A stretch of DNA of 49,432 nucleotides. Source: Silicimonas sp. Lineage in GTDB: Bacteria; Pseudomonadota; Alphaproteobacteria; Rhodobacterales; Rhodobacteraceae. The notes under the pieces are model-generated. The model saw nothing but the letters and a program-made list of their open reading frames with translations. It was not told the DNA's origin and made no database searches. Position 1 is the first letter of the stretch, and every line of letters starts with the position of its first letter. Below, one piece after another: positions 42,757 through 49,432 of the stretch. Made by a program: the position numbers and the translations under genes. The stretch spans positions 1-49,432 of the forward strand of contig JAJDZT010000104.1 of the NCBI GenBank assembly GCA_022824525.1, written 5' to 3'.

Positions 42757-43469
42757 GCAGCAACCGTCCAGATCATCGTGTGCGGGTTATCGAGTGACAC
42801 CGTACCGAACAGGGAAGTGGCTGACTTGATGACCGCTGGTGTCAGGAATGGCAGCAAAAAGCCTAACGCAATGTTAAAGCGCGCATCCCGTTCCAATCGT
42901 TCCACGACGTCGCCACCTGCCGTGGGGTCGAATGTCGGAAGATTGATCCAGACGTTGAAACCACCGTTTTGAGATGGCCAGCGACGAATGCGCTGGAAGA
43001 TCACGAACACCGCCAGCGTCACCAGCGAAATGATGTAGGCCAAGCCCGCGCAATCGCGGACCAGCTGTACGTGCTGCACGCTTGCTTCTGGCGGAAGCAT
43101 CAGAACGACCAGCCGCACCGGCGAATAGGGGAAATCAATCGCCTCTCCCACGGCGGCACCGACAGATGTGACAATGGACGACAGCGTCGTCGGCGCCGTG
43201 GCGCCCGCAACCAGTTCGGAAAGCAAGACGATGGTGATCAGCAGCGACCCGAAACGGATGCGGTTGAATGGCGGCGCGTCGCGGAATTCAACCAGGCCCG
43301 GGTAAGTGGAAGCGTATTCAAAGAATGTCAGCCCGGCCGCGAACAACGCAACCAGCGTGACAACAGGCATCATCTGGTTTGACGCACCCGGCACCAAAAG
43401 CGACGGCGTCACGATTATGATGATGACAAGGATTGCACGCACAAGCGCGCCGATGAACCGCGGTATCAC
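42630..43469 (-). CDS. conserved membrane protein of unknown function
   Basis: A 279-residue protein with about six hydrophobic segments (for example ILVIIIIVTPSLLVPG, MMPVVTLVALFAAGLTFF, LAYIISLVTLAVFVIF, TMIWTVAAWAFLPASLF). A soluble stretch near residues 165-190 contains NGGFNVWINLPTFDPT. I recognise no functional family. It lies between leuD and the EEP gene on the same strand, a neighbourhood I associate with Rhodobacterales. Confidence 0.8.
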   Translation of the reverse strand: MIPRFIGALVRAILVIIIIVTPSLLVPGASNQMMPVVTLVALFAAGLTFFEYASTYPGLVEFRDAPPFNRIRFGSLLITIVLLSELVAGATAPTTLSSIVTSVGAAVGEAIDFPYSPVRLVVLMLPPEASVQHVQLVRDCAGLAYIISLVTLAVFVIFQRIRRWPSQNGGFNVWINLPTFDPTAGGDVVERLERDARFNIALGFLLPFLTPAVIKSATSLFGTVSLDNPHTMIWTVAAWAFLPASLFMRGIAMGRIALLITEKRRMAAEDDGNAGLVPI

Positions 43470-43672
43470 TGCCTCTGCCTCATTACGCGATCATCCCGGA
43501 TCACCCGAAACGCCGCGTTTTTGTTGTCAAACAGTCGGTTTGGACTGACTGCCATAATTTTGCCCCATTTTTGCCTTGGCTCGGACATCACAGCAATAAC
43601 CACTGATAGATGAACGAATTTCTGGGCAATTTCGTGTTCGGATTGGTGCGACAATGCATCAATTCCACCACG

Positions 43673-43699
43673 AAAAAGGGCCGCCCAAGCGGGCGACCC
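43673..43699 (-). terminator. rho-independent terminator of leuCD
   Basis: GGGTCGCCC and GGGCGGCCC pair (one internal A-C mismatch) around GCTT. On the minus strand the stem is followed by TTTTT, 23 bases after the leuD stop. Confidence 0.8.
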
Positions 43700-43722
43700 T
43701 ACATCTTGTGGTTCAGATCAGG

Positions 43723-44331
43723 TCAGACCCAAGGGCGCTCGGCACTCGCTTTTGCCTCGAACGCGTCGATCGAAGAAGCCGCATTCTCAATCGTCAGTCC
43801 GATGTCATCCAGCCCGTTCAACAGGCAGTGCTTCTTGAACGCATCGACCTCGAACCCGATCTCGCCGCCATCCGGCCCGGTGATCGTCTGGCTCTCCAGA
43901 TCGACCGTCAGAACCGCGTTCGAGCCCCGCTCGGCATCGTCCATCAGCTTCTCGTGATCCTCAGGGGAAACCACGATCGGCAGAATGCCGTTCTTGAAGC
44001 AGTTGTTATAGAAGATGTCGGCGAAGCTGGTGGAGATCACGCAGCGGATGCCAAAGTCCAAGAGCGCCCAGGGCGCATGTTCGCGCGATGATCCACAGCC
44101 AAAGTTATCGCCAGCCACAAGAATCTGAGCGTCGCGATAAGCAGGCTTGTTCAGCACGAAATCCTCGAGCTCGTTGCCCTCCCGGTCATAGCGCATCTCG
44201 TCGAAAAGATTCACGCCCAGCCCCGTCCGCTTGATCGTCTTCAAGAACTGCTTGGGGATGATCATATCGGTATCGATATTCACCAGCGGCATCGGCGCCG
44301 CCACACCAGTGAGTTTGTCGAACTTTTCCAT
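43723..44331 (-). CDS. leuD: 3-isopropylmalate dehydratase small subunit
   Basis: The 202-residue swivel-domain subunit partners LeuC to isomerise isopropylmalate. It begins [31 protein letters not shown] and contains [17 protein letters not shown], both diagnostic. The ATG at 44331 overlaps the leuC TGA (TGATG); the GTG one codon earlier is less likely. It ends near the terminator at 43673. Confidence 0.95.
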   Translation of the reverse strand: MEKFDKLTGVAAPMPLVNIDTDMIIPKQFLKTIKRTGLGVNLFDEMRYDREGNELEDFVLNKPAYRDAQILVAGDNFGCGSSREHAPWALLDFGIRCVISTSFADIFYNNCFKNGILPIVVSPEDHEKLMDDAERGSNAVLTVDLESQTITGPDGGEIGFEVDAFKKHCLLNGLDDIGLTIENAASSIDAFEAKASAERPWV

Positions 44332-45737
44332 CACATCATCTCCCGTACGTCAGTCAGCTTACCGGTGATCGCCGCCGCTGCCGCCATGGCAGGCGACATG
44401 AGATGCGTCCGGCCCTTGAACCCCTGCCGCCCCTCGAAATTGCGGTTGGACGTGGACGCACAGCGTTCCTCCGGCGCCAATTGGTCAGGGTTCATGGCAA
44501 GGCACATCGAACAGCCCGCAAGGCGCCATTCAAACCCGGCCTCTTTGAAGATGTCCGCCAGGCCTTCTTCCTCGGCCTGCGCCCGCACAAGTCCCGATCC
44601 CGGCACGACCATCGCGCGCTTCACGCCGATCTTCTTGCCCTTCACGATCTCGGCCGCAGCCCGCAAGTCCTCGATCCGACCATTGGTACAAGAGCCGATA
44701 AAGACAGTATCGATCTCGATGTCCGAGAGCTTCTGACCCGGCGTCAGCCCCATGTAGTCAATCGACCGCTGGGCCGCGCCAACTTTTCCGCCCTCAAAGC
44801 TCTCGGGTGCAGGCACCACATCCGTGATCGGCAGCACATCTTCAGGCGACGTGCCCCAGGTCACCACGGGGGCGATATCCTCACCCCGGATCGTGACGAT
44901 CTCGTCCCAATGCGCATCATCATCGGAATAAAGCGTCTTCCAATAGGCGAGCGCGGCTTCCCACTGGGCACCCTTCGGCGCGTGCGGACGGCCCTTCACA
45001 TATTCGAACGTCTTTTCATCCGGCGCGATCAGGCCAGCACGCGCGCCACCTTCGATGGCCATGTTGCAGACCGTCATCCGACCTTCCATCGACAAATCGC
45101 GGATCGCTTCGCCGCAATACTCGATCACATAGCCGGTGCCGCCCGCCGTGCCGGTCTTGCCGATCACCGACAGCGTGATGTCCTTGGCGGTCACACCGGG
45201 GCGCAGCTTGCCCGTGATCTCGACCTTCATGTTCTTCGACTTCTTCTGGATCAGCGTCTGCGTGGCCAGCACATGCTCCACCTCCGACGTCCCGATCCCA
45301 TGCGCCAGAGCACCGAAGGCCCCATGCGTTGCGGTATGGGAGTCACCACAAACCACCGTCATCCCCGGCAGTGTCCAGCCCTGCTCCGGCCCGACGATAT
45401 GCACGATCCCTTGGCGCACGTCAGACACAGGGTAGTAGTGAATACCGAATTCCTTCGCATTCTTGTCCAGCGCCGCAACCTGAATGCGGCTGTCTTCCGG
45501 CATCTGGTCCGGATTGTCCCGACCGGCTGTCGTCGGCACGTTGTGGTCCGGAACCGCAATGGTCTTTTCCGGCGCCCGAACGGTGCGTCCCGACATGCGC
45601 AGACCTTCAAAGGCCTGCGGGCTGGTCACCTCGTGCACGAGGTGGCGGTCGATATAGAGATGGCAGGTGCCATCCTCGGCTTCATGGGCGACGTGGTCGT
45701 CCCAGATCTTGTCATAGAGCGTACGCGGTGCAGTCAT
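44331..45737 (-). CDS. leuC: 3-isopropylmalate dehydratase large subunit
   Basis: A 468-residue aconitase-family protein with a 4Fe-4S cluster. Cysteine ligands are in FIGSCTNGR and [13 protein letters not shown], and [22 protein letters not shown] is typical of LeuC. The ATG at 45737 has AAGGA at 8-base spacing; the in-frame ATG at 45743 is too close to it. It forms the leuCD operon with the overlapping leuD. The long frame on the opposite strand is its shadow. Confidence 0.95.
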   Translation of the reverse strand: MTAPRTLYDKIWDDHVAHEAEDGTCHLYIDRHLVHEVTSPQAFEGLRMSGRTVRAPEKTIAVPDHNVPTTAGRDNPDQMPEDSRIQVAALDKNAKEFGIHYYPVSDVRQGIVHIVGPEQGWTLPGMTVVCGDSHTATHGAFGALAHGIGTSEVEHVLATQTLIQKKSKNMKVEITGKLRPGVTAKDITLSVIGKTGTAGGTGYVIEYCGEAIRDLSMEGRMTVCNMAIEGGARAGLIAPDEKTFEYVKGRPHAPKGAQWEAALAYWKTLYSDDDAHWDEIVTIRGEDIAPVVTWGTSPEDVLPITDVVPAPESFEGGKVGAAQRSIDYMGLTPGQKLSDIEIDTVFIGSCTNGRIEDLRAAAEIVKGKKIGVKRAMVVPGSGLVRAQAEEEGLADIFKEAGFEWRLAGCSMCLAMNPDQLAPEERCASTSNRNFEGRQGFKGRTHLMSPAMAAAAAITGKLTDVREMM

Positions 45738-45743
45738 GTGCAT

Positions 45744-46054
45744 ATTCCTTGAAGAAGTGGCCTCACCGGCCAGACAGAGATGATGGGCAGGGTGCGCTCA
45801 GAGATGGGCCAGCAAGGAATGCTGGACACCGTAAAAGCGCCACGGCAGGCGCGCGCGATCATCCATGTCGAAAACAACTGTCATGGCGGAACTAAATACA
45901 GGGCTTTGTCCGCAAATTACAACCCCGCTGCCGGAGGGACAGCGGGGCTGGAACTCGTGAGAAACCGTGATTTCGAAATCGCGCTCTGGATAGGCAGCCA
46001 CGCCTAACGAGAAGTTAATTCAACCTGCCGCTGCATGAAAAAACTTCCCTCGTC
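45744..46054. other. leuC-apt intergenic region, with hairpin
   Basis: About 310 bases with no convincing gene. It must contain the leuC promoter on the minus strand. The one structural element is the CCCCGCTG / CAGCGGGG hairpin at 45923-45947. I see no leader peptide or T-box. Confidence 0.5.
45923..45947 (-). terminator. probable terminator of apt
   Basis: An 8-bp perfect stem (CCCCGCTG / CAGCGGGG) closes a 9-base loop. On the minus strand it is followed by TTGTAATTTG, about 110 bases after the apt stop. Confidence 0.55.
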
Positions 46055-46594
46055 TCAAGCCCCCTCGAACTCGCAAAGAACCTGCACGTCCATGCCAAGC
46101 GCCTCCAGCTTTGTGCGTCCCCCCAGTTCGGGCAGATCGACAATGAAGGAACACCCGATGATTTGCCCGCCGAGCCGCTCGATCAGCCTGATCCCGGCTT
46201 CGGCCGTGCCGCCCGTGGCCAGAAGGTCGTCCACCACCAGCACCTTTTCCCCGGCTTCGATGGCATCGTCATGCACCTCCATGACGGCCTCGCCATACTC
46301 CAACTGATACTCTTCGGAAATCGTCGCACCGGGCAACTTGCCCTTCTTGCGGATCGGTACGAACCCCACCGACAACTGGTGCGCGATGGCACCCCCGATA
46401 ATGAACCCCCGCGCTTCCAGCCCAACAACCTTGTCGATCTCTTCACCGGCAAAGGGATGAAGCAGCTGGTCTACGCACATCCGAAACCCTCGCGGGTCCG
46501 CAAATAGGGTGGTCACGTCCCGAAACATGATCCCCTCATGCGGGAAATCGACAATGGTGCGGATGTAATCCTTGACGGTCTTTCGGCTGGGCAT
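46055..46594 (-). CDS. apt: adenine phosphoribosyltransferase
   Basis: The 179-residue enzyme salvages adenine to AMP using PRPP. It shows [21 protein letters not shown] at the N-terminus, [14 protein letters not shown], and the PRPP loop [15 protein letters not shown] near residue 120. The ATG at 46594 has AGGA 6 bases upstream. It is functionally linked to mtnP nearby, whose reaction releases adenine from methylthioadenosine, although mtnP is in a separate unit on the same strand with one opposite-strand gene between them. Confidence 0.95.
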   Translation of the reverse strand: MPSRKTVKDYIRTIVDFPHEGIMFRDVTTLFADPRGFRMCVDQLLHPFAGEEIDKVVGLEARGFIIGGAIAHQLSVGFVPIRKKGKLPGATISEEYQLEYGEAVMEVHDDAIEAGEKVLVVDDLLATGGTAEAGIRLIERLGGQIIGCSFIVDLPELGGRTKLEALGMDVQVLCEFEGA

Positions 46595-46657
46595 GGGCTG
46601 TCCTATGGTTCCTGACGGCCCCATCAAGACGGGACGTCAAAGGGAAGGCAAGAGGTT

Positions 46658-47371
46658 GTGACCACATCCCGACGCGGATTGCTGATTGGCGTGGCAGGAC
46701 TGGCCGCGATCGCCTGGAGTTGGCAGCGATTTGGTGTCGAAAAGGTTAACCTGACGTTCGAGCCGATCCCGGGCCTTGATGGATGGCGGCGCGCCAGCAC
46801 GGGTGCAATCTCTGGGTCCGGCTCGGCAACCAATGCCGTGTTTCTGGGCTTGGAAGAAAACACCGTCGAACCGCTGGCACGCGCCCAACTCTGCGAAACG
46901 CTATATGCGTCGGCTGAAAGCGGGGTCCCAATCGCCGTATTCACAGACATCAACTGCCCCAATTGTCGAAGCCTCGAAGCCAAACTCGAAGTGCGGCGTT
47001 CAGGCCTGTCGCTCACCTACCTTCAACTGCCAGTTCTTGGCGAAGGGTCCGAGGTCGCAGCGCGTGTCGCCATCGCTGCCGAAGTTCTGAGCGGCGTGCC
47101 TGCCGAGCCACCGCGGGGACTGAGGGGCACAGGACTTTCCGCCTTGGTGCGCCATCACGCTGAACGTTCGGGTCTGACAGTTGAGACCCTCAACAACGCT
47201 CTCACATCGCCCAAGGTGGAGGCGCGCCTCAAAACACACCGACGCGCAGCCGAGACCTTGGGCGTCTTTGGCACGCCGTCGATGACAATCGGCCAAACAC
47301 TCGTGATCGGAGACATTCCGGCCGCTGTTCTCGACCAACTGCTAACGACAATTGAGCCAGTTTGCAGTTAG
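46658..47371 (+). CDS. DsbA-like thioredoxin-fold protein
   Basis: A 237-residue protein starting at GTG. The N-terminus (TTSRRGLLIGVAGLAAIAWSW) has an RR pair before a hydrophobic run, so it is anchored or exported, possibly by Tat. The redox centre is TDINCPNCRSLEAKL (Cys-Pro-Asn-Cys) and the cis-proline loop is FGTPSMTIGQTLV near residue 205. The family oxidises, reduces or isomerises periplasmic disulfides. It is divergent from apt and convergent with mtnP, the two stop codons sharing the sequence TTAG. Confidence 0.82.
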   Translation: MTTSRRGLLIGVAGLAAIAWSWQRFGVEKVNLTFEPIPGLDGWRRASTGAISGSGSATNAVFLGLEENTVEPLARAQLCETLYASAESGVPIAVFTDINCPNCRSLEAKLEVRRSGLSLTYLQLPVLGEGSEVAARVAIAAEVLSGVPAEPPRGLRGTGLSALVRHHAERSGLTVETLNNALTSPKVEARLKTHRRAAETLGVFGTPSMTIGQTLVIGDIPAAVLDQLLTTIEPVCS

Positions 47372-48243
47372 GCCAGCATCCGCCCAGCAACGGCATCAAG
47401 CTTTGCCATCAGCGCCGGATCACGATTATCGGGCTGCGTGAGAATCGCGAATTCCAACGCCCGGTCGCAACCATGCGGACAAGGCGCGCGGTCCTTCCCA
47501 AGCAGTTTCGGCAAACCTGCAACCAAGGCCCGACCTTTATCGGCGTTCCCCATCAGCGTCTTTATGATCTCGGTCACATCAACTTCGCCATGATCGGGAT
47601 GCCAACTGTCATAGTCGGTAATCATCGCGACGGAGGCATAGCAAAGCTCCGCTTCACGGGCGAGCTTGGCTTCCGGCATGTTCGTCATCCCGATCACGTC
47701 GCAGCCCCAGACTTCGCGGTACATCTTCGATTCCGCGAGCGTCGAAAACTGCGGACCTTCCATGGCAAGATAGGTGCCGCCACGATGCACGTTGATGCCA
47801 GCGGCCTCCGCGGCCGTGAAGCACGCGTCGCCAAGGCGCGGGCAAACCGGATGCGCCACGCTCACATGGGCCACACAGCCCGTTCCGAAGAAGGATTTCT
47901 CCCGCGCAAAAGTCCGATCGATGAACTGGTCGACGATCACGAAATCACCGGGCGCCATTTCATCCCGGAAAGACCCGCAGGCGGAGACACTGATCACATC
48001 AGTGACGCCTAAGCGCTTCAAAGCATCGATATTGGCGCGATACGGCACCGTCGTGGGAGAGTGCACGTGACCGCGCCCGTGGCGAGGCAAGAACGCCATT
48101 CTCACACCGTCCAATGTTCCCGTCAGAATCTGATCGGAAGGCTCGCCCCATGGCGATTGAACCGAGACCCACTCGGCCCCATCCAGCCCTTCAATATCGT
48201 AAATCCCGCTCCCGCCGATAACGCCGATAAATGTTTCGCTCAT
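47368..48243 (-). CDS. mtnP: S-methyl-5'-thioadenosine phosphorylase
   Basis: The 291-residue phosphorylase cleaves methylthioadenosine to adenine and methylthioribose-1-phosphate. Family motifs are VIGGSGIYDIEGL with WVSVQSPWGEPSD, FLPRHGRGHVHSPTTVPYRANI, VISVSACGSFRDEMAPGDFVIVDQFIDRT and MTNMPEAKLAREAELCYASVAMITDYD. The released adenine would be used by Apt encoded downstream. Confidence 0.95.
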   Translation of the reverse strand: MSETFIGVIGGSGIYDIEGLDGAEWVSVQSPWGEPSDQILTGTLDGVRMAFLPRHGRGHVHSPTTVPYRANIDALKRLGVTDVISVSACGSFRDEMAPGDFVIVDQFIDRTFAREKSFFGTGCVAHVSVAHPVCPRLGDACFTAAEAAGINVHRGGTYLAMEGPQFSTLAESKMYREVWGCDVIGMTNMPEAKLAREAELCYASVAMITDYDSWHPDHGEVDVTEIIKTLMGNADKGRALVAGLPKLLGKDRAPCPHGCDRALEFAILTQPDNRDPALMAKLDAVAGRMLA

Positions 48244-48330
48244 GCCTGCCCCCTATGCCGGTTTGGACGGCAGTAGAGGCAACCTCCTAAGGATTTGCAA
48301 CTCACGAGACCGGGAACGTAAGGCCCAAAA

Positions 48331-48566
48331 AACGAAACCCCCGCGCAGCGCGGGGGTCCCTCGTTCCGAAAGAGTCCCCCGGTGCCGCGGGCTGGGTGGG
48401 GGCTGTTAAAACCACGACACCGGGGATAGCGTCTTTCGCTACAAGAATTAAATGGCTTTGAACTTGGGCGAGAAGACGGGACCGGTGCGCCCGTGGAGAG
48501 GTTTTTTTGTGGCGAAGTTGCGGCGAGGCTTGATTCAATCAACGGGGACGTGCACCATCTGAAACC
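48331..48566 (-). ncRNA. candidate small RNA with strong intrinsic terminator
   Basis: The hairpin ACCCCCGCGC-A-GCGCGGGGGT (48337-48357) is followed on the minus strand by TTTCGTTTTTT, a strong minus-strand terminator, yet no minus-strand protein gene ends here: the next gene upstream is DUF2794 on the plus strand. Just before the terminator a second stem (CCCCGGTG with CACCGGGG, about 48383-48427) encloses a GTGG/CCAC hairpin. This pattern suggests a small RNA of up to about 230 bases transcribed towards mtnP. The 5' end is not determinable. It does not match SRP RNA or tmRNA. Confidence 0.35.
48337..48357 (-). terminator. intrinsic terminator pointing towards mtnP
   Basis: A GC-rich stem of up to 10 bp (ACCCCCGCGC / GCGCGGGGGT) is followed on the minus strand by TTTCGTTTTTT. 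It lies 94 bases upstream of the mtnP ATG, so it cannot serve mtnP itself. Confidence 0.8.
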
Positions 48567-48914
48567 ATGACGGTGCAAGAGCCGACCCCTTTCCCGAAGT
48601 CGCAGGCTGTAAGCGAGAAAGTTGCCTTTGATCGCAGAGAGTTGGGCGTGATCATGGGCCTCTATGGCCGTATGGTCTCCAGCGGAGAATGGCGCGATTA
48701 TGGAATGTCTTTTCTGAAAGATGTAGCGATTTTCGCGATCTTTCGGCGCACGGCGGAGCATCCGATCTACCGGATCGAAAAGCGCCCCAAACTTCGCGAC
48801 AAGCAGGGCATGTATTCGGTCATCGGGATGGATGGGCGCATTCTGAAACGCGGCCATGACTTGCGGACAGTTCTCCGCGTGCTGGAACGCATGATGATCC
48901 GTGCTGTAGAGTAA
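48567..48914 (+). CDS. DUF2794 domain protein
   Basis: A 115-residue alphaproteobacterial protein of unknown function. Characteristic parts are VAFDRRELGVIMGLYGRMV, GEWRDYGMSFLKDVAIFAIFRR and RIEKRPKLRDKQGMYSVIGMDGRILKRGHDL. It appears soluble and has no catalytic motif that I recognise. A 13-base palindrome TTGATTCAATCAA (48530-48542) lies 24 bases upstream of the ATG. A probable small membrane gene follows within 5 bases. Confidence 0.88.
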   Translation: MTVQEPTPFPKSQAVSEKVAFDRRELGVIMGLYGRMVSSGEWRDYGMSFLKDVAIFAIFRRTAEHPIYRIEKRPKLRDKQGMYSVIGMDGRILKRGHDLRTVLRVLERMMIRAVE

Positions 48915-48919
48915 AACCG

Positions 48920-49084
48920 CTGCTGCACGGCGTACTTGTAATCGGCTTCGGGGTTCTGATCCGGGCAGTGTCGTCGCGATCCCAGCTTTTCAAGAACAAG
49001 GGCACACGGTCGTTTTGGTTTGGCTTCAGCGCCTGGATCATCGCCTGCGGCATTGCGATCATGATCGTCGAGCTGTTGCCCTAA
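48920..49084 (+). CDS. probable small two-helix membrane protein with non-standard start
   Basis: Directly after DUF2794, a frame with gene-like composition encodes LLHGVLVIGFGVLIRAVSS, a basic loop (RSQLFKNKG) and FWFGFSAWIIACGIAIMIVE, ending LLP at TAA 49082-49084. The open frame begins at about 48860 but has no ATG, GTG or TTG before the first helix, so I place the start at CTG 48920 (54 residues). Either CTG is used, the gene is translated by reinitiation after DUF2794, or a sequence error hides the start. Confidence 0.5.
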   Translation: MLHGVLVIGFGVLIRAVSSRSQLFKNKGTRSFWFGFSAWIIACGIAIMIVELLP

Positions 49085-49094
49085 TCTGATCGTC

Positions 49095-49322
49095 CTAGCA
49101 CAGGGGCCGCCGCTCAGGCCGGAGCCGCGCCGTCACCGGCCCGGTCTCGGTCGCCGCAATTCGGCTCATCACGACGTGGCGGGGTTCTTCGGTGACCGAC
49201 ATGTGGTGCGCATTGGCATGGATCAGCGTGCCATCCCCGGTTTCAATCGCCACATGATCCTTCCAGAACATCAAGTCTCCCGAGACCACGTTCTCAGAGC
49301 CTGAATCATAATTAGTTAACAT
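49095..49322 (-). pseudogene. truncated NlpC/P60 family peptidase, C-terminal part
   Basis: Residues from SGDLMFWKDHVAIETGDG through LIHANAHHMSVTEEP match the His-containing second half of NlpC/P60 cysteine peptidases that cut peptidoglycan stem peptides, and the tail GPVTARLRPERRP is typical. The catalytic Cys half and SH3 domains should precede it, but upstream of about 49305 the frame turns into AT-rich codons (MLTNYDSGSEN) and meets a stop at 49340. No continuation is visible in the remaining 90 bases. The gene thus appears broken by an indel or rearrangement. Confidence 0.6.
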
Positions 49323-49432
49323 ATTGTAATAATTACGTTATTGCCCGCGCCACCCGTCGCATCAGGAACCGGCACGCGGCCAATTGGACCCAAGCCAGAG
49401 AACTGGCCAAGGTACGCTCCACGTCCTTCGCC

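Noticed and set aside
41701..42972. 423-codon open frame on the plus strand
   Set aside because: Antisense to the EEP and membrane genes, with no recognisable domain and shadow-like composition.
44403..45752. 449-codon open frame on the plus strand
   Set aside because: It lies wholly opposite leuC, whose family motifs are unmistakable. The arginine/histidine-rich translation is typical of an antisense shadow.
48530..48542. FNR/FnrL box TTGATTCAATCAA
   Set aside because: The half-sites are separated by three bases, whereas FNR sites have four, so it is only recorded as a palindrome.
48331..48566. SRP RNA or tmRNA
   Set aside because: The SRP GGAAGCAGC-type loop and the tmRNA tRNA-like ends are absent, so only an unassigned small RNA is proposed.

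Overview
The window is chromosomal DNA from a moderately GC-rich alphaproteobacterium, most likely a Rhodobacterales (Roseobacter-type) species. This is inferred from the gene families and their order (DUF2794; leuC-leuD-membrane protein-EEP-leuB; BigR with a persulfide dioxygenase and YeeE pair), an Irr/ICE-like iron box, a Zur box of alphaproteobacterial type, and codon use. There is no rRNA, CRISPR array or intact mobile element. The clearest foreign trace is a decayed transposase end near 10.1 kb.

Region 1 (1-5.8 kb) holds a Tat-exported FAD oxidase followed by a coupled 22-residue membrane peptide, exonuclease III, an alpha/beta hydrolase, a KDG kinase and a decarboxylating dehydrogenase of the isopropylmalate/tartrate family. 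Region 2 (6.1-15.4 kb) is metal and cofactor homeostasis: dps with an Irr-like palindrome upstream, the zur-znuC-znuB operon divergent from znuA across a Zur box, a DUF1007/NicO pair, then a cobalamin riboswitch ahead of DUF1636 and a three-gene corrinoid-type ABC importer.

Region 3 (15.4-32.6 kb) is a pectin/uronate island. A GntR-cupin-dehydrogenase operon is divergent from uxaC-kduI-kduD-uxuB. An AraC regulator is divergent from a GH4 galacturonidase, a togMNAB-type oligogalacturonide ABC importer, GH28 polygalacturonase, GH105 unsaturated glucuronyl/galacturonyl hydrolase and pectinesterase. None of the degradative enzymes has a visible signal peptide, so oligomers appear to be imported and then demethylated and cut in the cytoplasm. 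The products enter UxaC/UxuB and KduI/KduD, and KDG is phosphorylated by the kinase of region 1. Both divergent promoters carry the same 12-mer, CTAGCATATTAG, a candidate shared operator.

Region 4 (32.7-37.2 kb) is a persulfide/sulfur operon: a BigR-type ArsR repressor with the two sensing cysteines, two tandem ATATT-N10-AATAT palindromes, persulfide dioxygenase, two YeeE-type sulfur transporter halves, a DUF442 phosphatase/sulfurtransferase and a SulP transporter. Region 5 (37.4-49.4 kb) is housekeeping: tRNA-Pro(CGG), a DMT transporter, leuB, LysR, an NAD-dependent epimerase, an EEP-family protein, a conserved membrane protein, leuD, leuC, apt, a DsbA-like thioredoxin-fold protein, mtnP, a possible small RNA on the minus strand, DUF2794, a probable small membrane protein lacking an ATG/GTG/TTG start, and a truncated NlpC/P60 gene at the edge.
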